DNA from: Snodgrassella alvi
GTDB lineage: Bacteria > Pseudomonadota > Gammaproteobacteria > Burkholderiales > Neisseriaceae
NCBI RefSeq assembly: GCF_002777825.1
Contig: NZ_MEIR01000059.1
Span: forward strand, 31,659 to 95,658
Reading direction: 5' to 3'
DNA length: 64,000 nt
The translations under genes were made by a program, and so were the position numbers. Shown one piece after another: positions 36,201-44,517 of this stretch. Numbering within the stretch: the stretch's first letter is position 1; every line of letters starts with the position of its first letter. Below the pieces are notes generated by a model, which worked only from the letters and a program-made list of their open reading frames with translations, was not told the origin of the DNA and searched no databases.

Positions 36201-39142
36201 GGGAAAAAATTACCAATGTAGCTGATGCCAATTTATCATCAACCTCAAGTGATGTAGTTACTGGTGGCCAGCTGTTTACTACCAATAGCAATTTGAGCAG
36301 TTTGTCCAGCAAAGTTAATACTGAGCTGAATAATCTTTCCCAATCAACATCAACTGGTATTAGCAGTCTATCCACTGCTCTGAATAATTTTGCTGATATC
36401 GCAGTAGGCAGCCTGTCTACGATCTTTGATAACAGCCTGTCTGCAACTAACTCCAGCCTTTCGTCTCTGCAACAGAATGCATTGTTATGGAATAAAGATC
36501 TAAATGGTGGTAAGGGTGCATATGATGCTACCCATAATGGGCAGGCTCAACGCATTACCAATGTACAGGATGGAAATGCAATAGCTGGATCCAGTGATGT
36601 AGTTACCGGTGGCCAGTTGTATACCACCAATAGCCAGCTTAGCCATTTGTCTGGCAGTGTAAGTACTATTCTCAATTCATTGTCAAGTTCACTGCAGAAC
36701 ATTAGCAACAATAGTCTGGCTGGTTTGACCGATGAGTTGAACGATACTAACAGGAAGCTAGCTGATCTGAATTTGTCAACATTAGCATCTTTCACCAATA
36801 CTAATGCCCATATTGAGTCATTGCAGCAGAATGCACTGTTGTGGAATAAAGATTTAAATAATGGTAGTGGTGCCTATGATGCCGGCCATGGCGGTAGTGC
36901 TCAGCTTATTACCCATGTCCGCGCTGGTGCTGTGGCTAAAGATTCTACTGATGCCATTAACGGCAGCCAGCTCTTTAGTCTGGCCAGCTCTACCTCAACA
37001 GGTTTGAGCAGTCTGTCGACCAGTCTGAAAACCTTTACCGATGCCCAGATGGGCGATCTGGGTTCTGTATCTGAGAAGCTGAACATAGTTGATAGCAATG
37101 TGACTGCATTGAAGCAAAATGCATTGCAATGGAAGAGTACCAATGGTACTGAGGGTGTCTTTGATGCAACCCGTTTTGGTAAATCTCAGCAACTAACCGG
37201 TATTGCCAATGGCACAATCAGTGAAACTTCAACTGATGCCATCAACGGTATGCAGATGCACAGCCTGTCAACAGCAACCTCATCGAGTCTGAGCAGTCTG
37301 TCAACCAGTCTGAATGACAGTCTGGGTAGTACTAATCAGAATCTGACGGCATTACAGCAGAATGCAATGCAGTGGAATGATTCGCTGAAAGCTTATGATG
37401 CCAGCCATAAGATTAATGGTGAAGCTGTAGCACAGCGGATTACCAATGTGGCTGCCGGCCAGAAAGATACCGATGCAGTTAATTTCAGCCAGCTTTCAAG
37501 TCTGTCCAGCTCTACCGCATCTGGTCTGAATAGTTTATCGACAGTAGTTTCAACGGCAATGACTACTGAAATCGGTAACATCTCTAACTCTCTGTCTAGC
37601 GGCTACTCAGGTCTGTTGGATAGCTTGAGTACAACAAATGATAGATTGAACAATCTGGTGAGTGATACTGATACCCGTATAAAAAGTCTGTCTACCGGTT
37701 ATCTGGAAATGCACAGAGATGTGGCTAAATTACAAAAGGACAGCCTGAACAGCCTGAAATGGAACAGTGAGTATAATGGAGGTAAAGGCGCATTTGATGC
37801 CAGCAAACCAAGCAGCCTAGCTCATGCTTCAGAGCCTGGGAAGATTGTTAACGTGGCCAATGGCGATGTTAGTGAGCATTCGCATGATGCAGTAACAGGC
37901 GGACAATTGTTTACTGTGAAAAGTGATCTGGCCAGTTTGTCCACAGCTACTTTAAGCAGTTTGTCTTCGATAAACAATATGCTGCAAACAGGTGGGATTA
38001 GTATTAGTATTTCTAGCCTACAGGAAAATGCATTGCAGTGGGATAATTCATTGCAAGCTTATAATGCCAGCTATAATGGTGTAGCACAGAGGATTACCAA
38101 TGTTGCTAAGGGCGTGAAAGATACTGATGCAGTCAATCTTGGCCAGTTATTGTCAGTGAAAAACGATCTGGCTAGTTTGTCTACGGCAGTAAGTAGTTTG
38201 CCTACAGGCGGCGGTATTTCACAAGAGGTTCTGAACAGTCTGTCGACTGCACTTAGCAACCAGATTTCCTCCATAGCATCAAGTCTGGGTGCTTCGGCCA
38301 ATTCTGGTGGTGATTTTGATCTGCATAAATATGAGATTACTAAGCCAGATGGTAGCAAAGAGAAAGTAACTAATGTGCCTGATGCACTGCAAAAGATACA
38401 GGATTATGGTACGAAGTATGCGAAGGTCAACTCCCCGAACGGAATAGCAGCGATTGCATCAGGTGCTAATTCGATAGCAGTAGGCGGAGGAGCGGTTGCT
38501 GCTAGTAATTCGGCCATTGCGATAGGTGCTTCAGCCAGTGCACAGGCGATAGATGGTGTAGCGCTGGGCAGAGAAACAAAGGTAATGGAGACCGGAGGTA
38601 TTGCTCTGGGAGCGGGTTCAAAAGTGATGGGCAGGACTGGTAAAGAGAAAGAAGCATATATACCGGAAACGGCAACCGAGCAGCAGAGAAGAGCTATCGT
38701 AGCCACGCAGAGTGATGGCGTAGGCGCGGTATCTGTGGGTGATGAAAAAGAGGGAAAATACCGTCAGATCACCGGCGTTGCTGCGGGTAGTTATGACACA
38801 GATGCTGTGAATGTGGCTCAGCTTAAAGGTGTTAATAATAAGATTGATAACATCAATAAGTATGTGAATAAAGTAAATGAACGTTTACAGCGTACGGAAC
38901 GTCGTGCCTATTCAGGTACTGCTCTGGCCATGGCATTATCCGGTGCCTATCTGCCATCTCTCAATGCTGGTGAACAGGCTGTTGGTGTAGGTGTAGGTAC
39001 TTATCGTGGCTATACAGCCGTAGGTGCCAACTATAAGGCAATCAGCAATAGCGGTAATGTTGGCTGGGGTGCGGGTATTTCTACCACAGGCAAAGAGATT
39101 GGCTTTAATGGCGGTGTAGGCTTCAAATGGAGCAGTAACTAA
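33218..39142 (+). CDS. Trimeric autotransporter adhesin (YadA/Hia-like), copy 2
   Basis: A 1974-residue paralogue of the adhesin at 16.5-22.3 kb. The extended signal peptide region opens MNKIYRAIWNETTQTWVAAS and a signal peptide ends at about VYA (residue 78). The head (about 200-510) has YadA-like repeats such as GVSSVALGSVASSNG and closes with ITGLAAGTQDTDAVNVAQL. The stalk repeats SLST coiled coil, ALLW/ALQW, YDAxHG, ITNV and DVVTGGQLY units. The C-terminal membrane anchor starts at ERRAYSGTALAMALSGAYLPSLN. Unlike copy 1, three residues (SSN) follow the terminal KW. Translation starts at TTG after AGGAG. No glycosyltransferase-like genes are attached; a terminator and an IS element follow. 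Confidence 0.93.
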   Translation: MNKIYRAIWNETTQTWVAASELAKSRTKLAKSRTKSDTVSSLPAASLVSSKSRLGAIFKLGLIASFLNMPLALSPVYASNAAIIGGSNLGDSTAHQNNYKDKQGNILASHGAIILNGANDFAADGSARNPYTCGADEVQGRGVTGRTISPGSSLLTALQEYERFANNEAFDGKNPYGTTTDATNAGNAAMQGGLTGGAVSKMPVAYGVYSFASGCGSFTTGNYSMALGTNATALAGGAMAIGTAALASGRASIAFGVGAEATGVSSVALGSVASSNGVGSVAAGLLSQAKADGTVALGVQARAENHSAVAIGNAAQAAGEQSISIGSGNQVKGKASGAIGGSTETTRYNKDNGAQIAAATGATIVTGDGSYSFGNQNGTIAANDTGVFGNYNTIETDSTGTDKANNIRILGNHNIVSAQAGGAMIVGNSAEVRAANGLALGNNTKVSAIDGVALGEGAIVSVDGGVALGSGSVASTEKGKAGFNPGASATRAETAESPVWKSTAGAVAIGNTDVTRQITGLAAGTQDTDAVNVAQLKSLHDSTSTSIASLSTSAETSLGTINDKLTKLNNSASSSILSTSGKLASLSTSVDTHINNTQTALGELERSTSTSIQRLQEDALQWNAQKGVYDAAHGEKAARIINVAAGNINSETSTDAVNGGQLYATNVSLSTLDTKVTNGLQTLQEQMKNLNIADIGNLSTVASNISIDVDSLQSNALLWKNGVYDASHNDAPQKITNVKAGSIAQGSTEVINGGQLHSLSIATKGRLTDAITAINAKLTETKNKIAEVKDQALLWNKDINDGDGAYDARGRKITGVDRGTLGATSSDVVIGAQLHETNTAVSALSASTIAGLDSLSTALRNSSTLIINSLSSLVDGSKDDIAALQKTALQWSSADKAYSAKYEDENQRITNVLETELALNSTDVATGNQLYTLSTATAASLASLTSSLQGISAEGISSLSTGVNTANSNITTLQQDALQWNGKAYDASHGMAGGREKITNVADANLSSTSSDVVTGGQLFTTNSNLSSLSSKVNTELNNLSQSTSTGISSLSTALNNFADIAVGSLSTIFDNSLSATNSSLSSLQQNALLWNKDLNGGKGAYDATHNGQAQRITNVQDGNAIAGSSDVVTGGQLYTTNSQLSHLSGSVSTILNSLSSSLQNISNNSLAGLTDELNDTNRKLADLNLSTLASFTNTNAHIESLQQNALLWNKDLNNGSGAYDAGHGGSAQLITHVRAGAVAKDSTDAINGSQLFSLASSTSTGLSSLSTSLKTFTDAQMGDLGSVSEKLNIVDSNVTALKQNALQWKSTNGTEGVFDATRFGKSQQLTGIANGTISETSTDAINGMQMHSLSTATSSSLSSLSTSLNDSLGSTNQNLTALQQNAMQWNDSLKAYDASHKINGEAVAQRITNVAAGQKDTDAVNFSQLSSLSSSTASGLNSLSTVVSTAMTTEIGNISNSLSSGYSGLLDSLSTTNDRLNNLVSDTDTRIKSLSTGYLEMHRDVAKLQKDSLNSLKWNSEYNGGKGAFDASKPSSLAHASEPGKIVNVANGDVSEHSHDAVTGGQLFTVKSDLASLSTATLSSLSSINNMLQTGGISISISSLQENALQWDNSLQAYNASYNGVAQRITNVAKGVKDTDAVNLGQLLSVKNDLASLSTAVSSLPTGGGISQEVLNSLSTALSNQISSIASSLGASANSGGDFDLHKYEITKPDGSKEKVTNVPDALQKIQDYGTKYAKVNSPNGIAAIASGANSIAVGGGAVAASNSAIAIGASASAQAIDGVALGRETKVMETGGIALGAGSKVMGRTGKEKEAYIPETATEQQRRAIVATQSDGVGAVSVGDEKEGKYRQITGVAAGSYDTDAVNVAQLKGVNNKIDNINKYVNKVNERLQRTERRAYSGTALAMALSGAYLPSLNAGEQAVGVGVGTYRGYTAVGANYKAISNSGNVGWGAGISTTGKEIGFNGGVGFKWSSN
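33281..33322 (+). repeat. 21-bp tandem duplication in the adhesin signal region
   Basis: CTAGCGAAAAGCAGAACCAAG occurs twice in a row, duplicating the seven residues LAKSRTK within the extended signal peptide region. Copy 1 of the adhesin has a single LAKSKTK. The frame is kept. Confidence 0.95.
37118..38568 (+). repeat. Long inverted repeat arm 2, shared with the first adhesin gene
   Basis: Counterpart of 17075-18525. The protein block from about ALQWKSTNGTEG to AIDGVALG is the same in both genes apart from a handful of substitutions (for example H to R, F to L, G to D). The arms are inverted and about 18.6 kb apart. Confidence 0.85.
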
Positions 39143-39166
39143 ACGATTTTGCTGCATAGCTAAAGT

Positions 39167-39200
39167 AACTTCCGGATTTCTCTGAATCCGGAAGTTTTTT
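39167..39200 (+). terminator. Terminator of adhesin copy 2
   Basis: AACTTCCGGATT (39167-39178) pairs perfectly with AATCCGGAAGTT (39185-39196) around a 6-nt loop and is followed by TTTT. Confidence 0.92.
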
Positions 39201-39322
39201 ATGGCCTGACAATACGCTAAAGTGCGAATGATTTTAGTGTGAAATATTTGTGTAACTATCCCCTAAAATAGTACAGCATAAAAGTAGAAAATTCTCTTTA
39301 TTAACCCATTGAGGATTTAAGC

Positions 39323-39580
39323 ATGAAAAAAATGACTGAACATCAAATCGTATCTATTTTAAAAGAAGCCGAAGCCGGTATCCCCGTCAAAGAACTCTGC
39401 CGTAAATATGGCATCGGCAATTCAACTTTTTATAAATGGCGTGATAAATACGGTGGTATGGAAACGTCCGATATCAAACGTTTAAAGGAGCTAGAGGCTG
39501 AAAATCGTAAGCTTAAACAGATGTTTGCTGAGCTCAGTTTAAAATCTCAGCTTCAGGAGGAAATCATAAAAAAGCTATAG
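39323..39580 (+). CDS. IS3-family OrfA (transposase DNA-binding subunit), copy A
   Basis: An 85-residue helix-turn-helix protein: MTEHQIVSILKEAEAGIPVKELCRKYGIGNSTFYKWRDKYGG recognises the element ends, and a leucine-rich tail KRLKELEAENRKLKQMFAELSLK is a coiled coil for multimerisation. The layout resembles the IS407/IS51 side of the IS3 family. The frame ends at A AAA AAG CTA TAG, a typical frameshift signal. Confidence 0.9.
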   Translation: MKKMTEHQIVSILKEAEAGIPVKELCRKYGIGNSTFYKWRDKYGGMETSDIKRLKELEAENRKLKQMFAELSLKSQLQEEIIKKL

Positions 39581-39616
39581 TGCCTACTCAAGCACGTAAA
39601 GCTTGGGCTGTACAAC

Positions 39617-40405
39617 TTGCAAGAAAGTCATTCTGTTACTATTGCCATGAGCTGCGCTATTGTTGGCTTAAGTCGCTGTGCTTACTATTATCAACCTAAA
39701 TTACCGGATGATTCAGTGATTATGTCGGTACTAAGTGCTATTACCGATAAGCATTTACGCTGGGGCTTTCCCAAATGTTTTAATCGCATCAGAAAGCTCG
39801 GCTATAAATGGAATCATAAACGCGTGTATCGGGTATATTGTGAATTAAAGCTTAATCTCAGGGTAAAGCGTAAACAGCGCATTCCTCCACGAAATCCAGA
39901 AAGGCTATCAGTACCTAGTAAACAAGGTGAATGCTGGTCAATGGATTTTATGAGTGACAGCAGTCGCAATCAACGGCGGTTTAGAACCTTCAATGTCATC
40001 AATGACTTTAATCGTGAGGCGTTAGGCATTGATATTGCGGTTAGTTTACCGGCTGGTAGGATTACCCGTTATCTGGATAAACTGGCCAAATATCATGGCT
40101 ATCCACTCAAAATACGAGTGGATAATAAACCGGAATTTACCGGAAAAACATTCATCGACTGGGCAAAGTCACATGGTATAACCATAGATTATATTCAAGC
40201 AGGTAGCCCATATCAAAACGGATATATTGAACGATTTAATCGTACCTATCGCACAGAGGTACTAGATTTATATCTATTTAATAATCTGGAACGAGCAAGA
40301 AAGGTAACCGAAGAATGGCTAACCATTTATAACACTGAAAGACCTCATGAAGCATTAAATAATATGACGCCGAGTGAATATAAAACCCTAAAACAAGCAG
40401 CATAA
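39617..40405 (+). CDS. IS3-family OrfB (DDE integrase domain), copy A
   Basis: A frame of 262 residues opening at a TTG. It carries an rve integrase core with the catalytic residues in WSMDFMSD, RVDNKPEF and NGYIERFNRTYR. The second motif is normally DNGPEF, as in copy B; here glycine is replaced by lysine next to the catalytic aspartate. The N-terminal segment expected after frameshifting (from about 39574) is separated by a one-base insertion. The protein is probably poorly expressed or inactive. Confidence 0.85.
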   Translation: MQESHSVTIAMSCAIVGLSRCAYYYQPKLPDDSVIMSVLSAITDKHLRWGFPKCFNRIRKLGYKWNHKRVYRVYCELKLNLRVKRKQRIPPRNPERLSVPSKQGECWSMDFMSDSSRNQRRFRTFNVINDFNREALGIDIAVSLPAGRITRYLDKLAKYHGYPLKIRVDNKPEFTGKTFIDWAKSHGITIDYIQAGSPYQNGYIERFNRTYRTEVLDLYLFNNLERARKVTEEWLTIYNTERPHEALNNMTPSEYKTLKQAA

Positions 40406-40488
40406 TTTTCTACTTGAATCTTGTACTAAGTTTGAGGTATTTACAATAGTTTTATCGAAAAATGCAAAAATAGTCCAAAGGAAATGAT

Positions 40489-40803
40489 ATGCTAAAAGAC
40501 AATGAAGAAATAACAATTTCTGGAGAAAATTTAATTGATGCGTTATCAATTATTGAGTTTTTTTTAATTTCTTTTAAAAATATAACAAGATATTATTATG
40601 ATAACGTTTACCCAGATATTGATAGAGTTGGTTACGAAAAAGAAATAACACGATTTATTGATAATAAGCATTTAATTCAAAAATTGGCCAGATTACGTGC
40701 AATTCTTTCTGAAAATTTTAATGATGAGTTAGGTATTGATGATATGGATGATATTGAGCGTGCAATGGAAAAAATAAAATATTGGGAAAAACCTGGAGAT
40801 TAA
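40489..40803 (+). CDS. Small acidic protein of unknown function between two IS copies
   Basis: A 104-residue, AT-rich gene with AAAGGAAA before the ATG. The protein has an acidic helical character (ENFNDELGIDDMDDIERAMEK) and no signal peptide. I do not recognise a family. Size, acidity and isolation resemble orphan immunity proteins of contact-dependent or type VI toxins, but that is speculation. It lies in the 382 bp between two inverted IS copies and may have been brought in with them. Confidence 0.55.
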   Translation: MLKDNEEITISGENLIDALSIIEFFLISFKNITRYYYDNVYPDIDRVGYEKEITRFIDNKHLIQKLARLRAILSENFNDELGIDDMDDIERAMEKIKYWEKPGD

Positions 40804-40855
40804 ATATTTGGAGAATGCGATTGTAAATGTAAATACCCCAAACTTAGTACAAGCT

Positions 40856-41692
40856 TCAAGTAGAAAATAATACTGCTTGTCTTAGGGTTTTATACTCAAT
40901 CGGCGTCATATTATTTAATGCTTCATGAGGCCTTTCGGTGTTATAACTGGTTAGCCATTCTTCGGTTACCTTTCTTGCTTGTTCCAGATTATTAAATAGA
41001 TATAAATCTAGTACCTCTGTGCGATAGGTACGATTAAATCGTTCAATATACCCGTTTTGATATGGACTGCCTGGTTGAATATAATCTATGGTTATATCAT
41101 GTGATTTTACCCAGTTAGTAAACGTATTTCCGGTGAATTCCGGTCCATTATCTACTCGTATTTTAAGTGGATAGCCATGATATCCGGCCAGTTTATCCAG
41201 ATAACGGGTAATCCTGCCAGCCGGCAAACTGACTGCAATATCAATGCCTAACGCCTCACGATTAAAGTCATCTATCACATTGAAGGTTCTAAACCGCCGT
41301 TGATTGCGACTGCTGTCACTCATAAAATCCATTGACCAGCATTCACCTTGTTTATTCGGTACTGATAGCCTTTCTGGATTTCGTGGAGGAATGCGCTGTT
41401 TACGCTTTATCCTGAGATTAAGCTTTAATTCACAATACACCCGATACACACGTTTATGATTCCATTTATAGCCGAGCTTTCTGATGCGATTAAAACATTT
41501 AGGAAAGCCCCCAGCGTAAATGCTTATCGGTAATAGCACTTAGTACCGACATAATCACTGAATCATCCAGTAACTTGGGTTGATAATAGTAGGCACAGCG
41601 GCTTAAGCCAACAATAGCTCAGCTCATGGCAATAGTAACAGAATGACTTTCTTGCAGTTGTACAGCCCAAGCTTTACGTGCTTGAGTAGGCA
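40856..41692 (-). pseudogene. IS3-family OrfB remnant, copy B
   Basis: The orfB region read in the -1 frame after orfA runs through VQLQESHSVTIAMS and then meets TGA where copy A has TGC. A further extra G (five instead of four near 41514) shifts the frame before GFPKCFNRIRK. The rest of the integrase core, from about 41510 to 40856, is intact and keeps the consensus DNGPEF motif. The end of the gene runs into the terminal repeat because its stop codon was lost. Confidence 0.85.
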
Positions 41693-41941
41693 CTATAGCT
41701 TTTTTATGATTTCCTCCTGAAGCTGAGATTTTAAACTGAGCTCAGCAAACATCTGTTTAAGCTTACGGTTTTCAGCCTCTAGCTCCTTTAAACGTTTGAT
41801 ATCGGATGTTTCCATACCACCGTATTTATCACGCCAGTTATAAAAAGTTGAATTGCCGATGCCATATTTACGGCAGAGTTCTTTGACGGGGATACCGGCT
41901 TCGGCTTCTTTTAAAATAGATACGATTTGATGTTCAGTCAT
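41693..41941 (-). CDS. IS3-family OrfA, copy B
   Basis: An 82-residue product nearly identical to OrfA of copy A (Tyr-Asn-Trp instead of Tyr-Lys-Trp in the helix-turn-helix). The normal start codon is mutated to ATA, so translation would have to begin three codons later at MTEHQ. The same A6G slippery sequence ends the frame. Confidence 0.82.
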   Translation of the reverse strand: MTEHQIVSILKEAEAGIPVKELCRKYGIGNSTFYNWRDKYGGMETSDIKRLKELEAENRKLKQMFAELSLKSQLQEEIIKKL

Positions 41942-42022
41942 TTTTTTTATGCTTAAATCCTCAATGGGTTAATAAAGAGAATTTTCTACTTTTATGCTGT
42001 ACTATTTTAGGGGATAGTTACA

Positions 42023-42370
42023 GTTTTCTTCACTCAAAAGGCTTGTGACGACATACAGATAAGTAGCTATTGTCTTTATTTTTTACTATTTATGGCAGAA
42101 TAGTTTTAGATGTATTACGGAGGATGTATAAATGTGGGTGCTTACTCACCGGATAGACAGAATAATGCTGGCAGACAAGTATGTTTAAATGGTATGCTCG
42201 TCGTTTTACTGGCAGATGTGTAAATGGGCAGACTCAGGTGGTTGCAGGCAGCAGAACGGTGATGTGAGATAGCCTGCTGGAGACTTCATTGATTTAATCC
42301 GGCTGGTATTATATATTTAATAATATAATAATATTAATTTTATATTACATAACTGTGGAAATGGTAAATA
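42023..42370. other. Intergenic region between IS copy B and the patatin-like gene
   Basis: No gene supported. There is no clear terminator or promoter beyond an AT-rich run just before the patatin-like start. Confidence 0.4.
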
Positions 42371-43240
42371 ATGCCTGATACTGAGCAGGAGCCAGCCAGA
42401 ACGCAGACTGCGCTGGTTGTGGAAGGTGGAGGGATGCGCGCTGCATTCAGTAGTGGGGTTACTGATGCTTTTTTGCAGGCAGAATTTAATCCATTTACTT
42501 TGCTGGTTGGGGTGTCTTCCGGAGCGAGTACCATTGCCAGTTACTTGGCAGGACAGGAAGGACGTAATCTGGCTGTTCTGCTTGATCAGTCATGCCGGCC
42601 GGAATTTATTCGCTGGTCACGCTTTATCCGTGGTGGTGATCTGATGGATATTGACTGGTTATGGCGTGTTGTTCAACAGGAAAATCCGCTGGATTGTGAG
42701 TGTATGTTTGCGCAGCAGCGTGATTTCAGGATTGTGCTGAGTAATGCAGATAGTGGCCTGCCACAATATGCTGTTGCTAAACCTGAATCTTTTCTGGAGG
42801 TGTTACGTGCCTCCAGCTCAATTCCCTTTATTATCCGCAAGCCTGTACAAATCGGTAGTGAATTTTATTTTGACGGTGGCGTGGCAGATGCCCTGCCAGT
42901 ACAGTGGGCACTGTCGCAGCCGCATATCGGGCGTGTGGTAGTTGTTCGCACCCGTGCTCATGGTTATATTAAGAAAGGTGGTCTGTGTGATGCTTTGCTG
43001 GCACGGCGTTTACCCGCCAGCGGGTTTGCACAGGCGTTACGCCAGCGGGTAAAACATTATAATACTACATTAGCATGGATGCGACAGCCTGAAAACTGTC
43101 GCTATATTATTGAAATCAATCCTCCAGATGATAGCAAAATGGCCGGACGTCTATGTCGGGATGCTGATCGTTTACGCTATAGCTATGCAGTTGGTCTGGC
43201 ATGCGGCCGTAAATTAGTGCAGCAATGGCCGATGTATTAA
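42371..43240 (+). CDS. Patatin-like phospholipase (YjjU-type)
   Basis: A 289-residue serine hydrolase. The oxyanion-hole glycines are in VVEGGGMRAAFSSG (residues 17-29), the nucleophile is Ser49 in GVSSG, and Asp168 of the FDGG motif completes the Ser-Asp dyad. There is no signal peptide, so it is likely cytoplasmic or peripheral on the inner membrane. Relatives hydrolyse acyl esters of phospholipids. It is followed 56 bp later by the CynX-type transporter on the same strand, perhaps co-transcribed. Confidence 0.88.
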   Translation: MPDTEQEPARTQTALVVEGGGMRAAFSSGVTDAFLQAEFNPFTLLVGVSSGASTIASYLAGQEGRNLAVLLDQSCRPEFIRWSRFIRGGDLMDIDWLWRVVQQENPLDCECMFAQQRDFRIVLSNADSGLPQYAVAKPESFLEVLRASSSIPFIIRKPVQIGSEFYFDGGVADALPVQWALSQPHIGRVVVVRTRAHGYIKKGGLCDALLARRLPASGFAQALRQRVKHYNTTLAWMRQPENCRYIIEINPPDDSKMAGRLCRDADRLRYSYAVGLACGRKLVQQWPMY

Positions 43241-43296
43241 ATGGTTTCTTCAACTTTGATATGTGAAATTAAGAAGAACGATAATTTGGTGATGGA

Positions 43297-44502
43297 ATGA
43301 AAACAGATTCGACTACATCGAAAACACAGTGCCAGCTTAGTATTTTTGTGGCTATTTTGGCGCTGGCATTTGTTTTGCGCGGGCCTCTGACTGGTGTGGG
43401 ACCTTTGTTGCAGAATATTCAGGCACAGCTACAGATTAACAGTACCCTTGCTGGGCTGCTGACTACGGTGCCATTGCTGGCATTTGGTTTGTTTTCCATT
43501 TTTATTCCCAGAATGGCGGTACGTTTGGGTACCGAGCAGATGGTATTTTTCTCTCTGTGGGTATTAACTTTGGGGCTGGTGCTGCGTTGTGGCGGTGGGT
43601 TGTTCCTGCTGTTGGCCGGTACGGTATTGCTAAGTTGTTCGATTGCAGTTGGTAATGTGCTGATTCCCAGTATGGTGAAACAGTATTTTCCGTTAAAAAT
43701 GGGGCTGATTACGGCACTGTATGCATTGGTGATGAATACTGGTGGAGCCATAAGCTCTGCTTTAAGTGTACCTTTGGCACATGGTAATTTGTGGGGCTGG
43801 CGTGGTGCCCTGATGGCTTGGGTGCTTCCGGCCTTGGTGGCAATGGTTATCTGGTGGCTGCCTTTTAAAACCGCCAATGCTATTCCTAGAACTGTTGTAC
43901 GTTCACGTCCGGTAGCAGTACATCTATGGCGTAATCCGCTAGCTTGGCAGGTAACTCTGTTTATGGGGTTTCAGTCATTTTTGTTTTACTCCGCCATTAG
44001 CTGGCTGCCGCAGATTGTGGCTAAAGCCGGGGTGTCTGCAACTGAAGCCGGTAGCTGGCTTGGGGTGATGCAATTGGTGATGATGCCAACTAATTTGCTG
44101 ATATCGATTTATGCGGCCAGATTAAAACAGCAGCACTGGATGGCGGTGATATGCGGGATTGCATTGATATTGTCAGTATTGATATTGATGTCACCATGGC
44201 GCGGTGGCTATTTTCCGGCGGTATTGTTACTGGGATTGGGAGTCGGTGGGGCGTTCTGTCTGAGTATGATGTTTTTCAGTTTGCGCAGCGAAAGTGTTAC
44301 TGAAGGGGTGTTGTTATCCGGAATGGCACAAACCTGTGGCTATCTGTTTGCATCTGTGGGGCCGGTATTAATGGGTGCCTTACACGACATGATGCATTCA
44401 TGGTTTCCTGCATTATGGTTAATGCTCTTAGCCGCACTGGTGATTACTGTTTCTGGCTGGAAAGCTGGGCAGGACCGCAAGCTGTCTGATTTTCAGAAAT
44501 AA
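43297..44502 (+). CDS. MFS transporter, CynX/NimT (cyanate) family
   Basis: A 401-residue protein with 12 predicted membrane segments. LRGPLTGVGPLLQNIQAQLQIN near the start is the family signature of the cyanate-porter group (CynX, NimT), with loop and helix patterns such as TLAGLLTTVPLLAFG. Substrates in this group vary and none can be assigned. The coding strand is unusually G-rich (my count over 43501-43620 is 42 G and 21 C). It converges with moeB with 15 bp between the stops. Confidence 0.85.
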   Translation: MKTDSTTSKTQCQLSIFVAILALAFVLRGPLTGVGPLLQNIQAQLQINSTLAGLLTTVPLLAFGLFSIFIPRMAVRLGTEQMVFFSLWVLTLGLVLRCGGGLFLLLAGTVLLSCSIAVGNVLIPSMVKQYFPLKMGLITALYALVMNTGGAISSALSVPLAHGNLWGWRGALMAWVLPALVAMVIWWLPFKTANAIPRTVVRSRPVAVHLWRNPLAWQVTLFMGFQSFLFYSAISWLPQIVAKAGVSATEAGSWLGVMQLVMMPTNLLISIYAARLKQQHWMAVICGIALILSVLILMSPWRGGYFPAVLLLGLGVGGAFCLSMMFFSLRSESVTEGVLLSGMAQTCGYLFASVGPVLMGALHDMMHSWFPALWLMLLAALVITVSGWKAGQDRKLSDFQK

Positions 44503-44517
44503 TAAATATCCACAGTC

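Larger units (their letters stand above)
39251..40445 (+). mobile_element. IS3-family insertion sequence, copy A
   Basis: A 1195-bp element bounded by imperfect inverted repeats of about 42 bp. The left end is TGTAACTATCCCC with a TAGTACA core and AAGTAGAAAATT, and the right end mirrors it. Inside are orfA and orfB in the usual IS3 arrangement with an A6G slippery site (39568-39574) for -1 frameshifting. No clear target duplication is visible. Relative to copy B, a T is inserted near 39617, which puts orfB out of the -1 frame. An intact OrfAB fusion would therefore not be made from this copy. Confidence 0.88.
40828..42022 (-). mobile_element. IS3-family insertion sequence, copy B (inverted)
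   Basis: The same 1195-bp element as copy A in opposite orientation. Its ends are TGTAACTATCCCC (at 42022, minus strand) and TGTAAATACCCCAAAC (at 40828). Compared with copy A it carries an ATG to ATA change at the orfA start, a TGC to TGA nonsense change in orfB, a one-G insertion (five G instead of four) further on, and a lost orfB stop codon. It is a decayed copy. With copy A it makes a composite-transposon-like structure. Confidence 0.88.

Noticed and set aside
33218..39142. Regularly spaced repeats in the adhesin that could suggest a CRISPR array
   Set aside because: The repeats are in frame, protein-coding, degenerate, and of varying spacing; no direct repeat-spacer pattern or cas genes are present.
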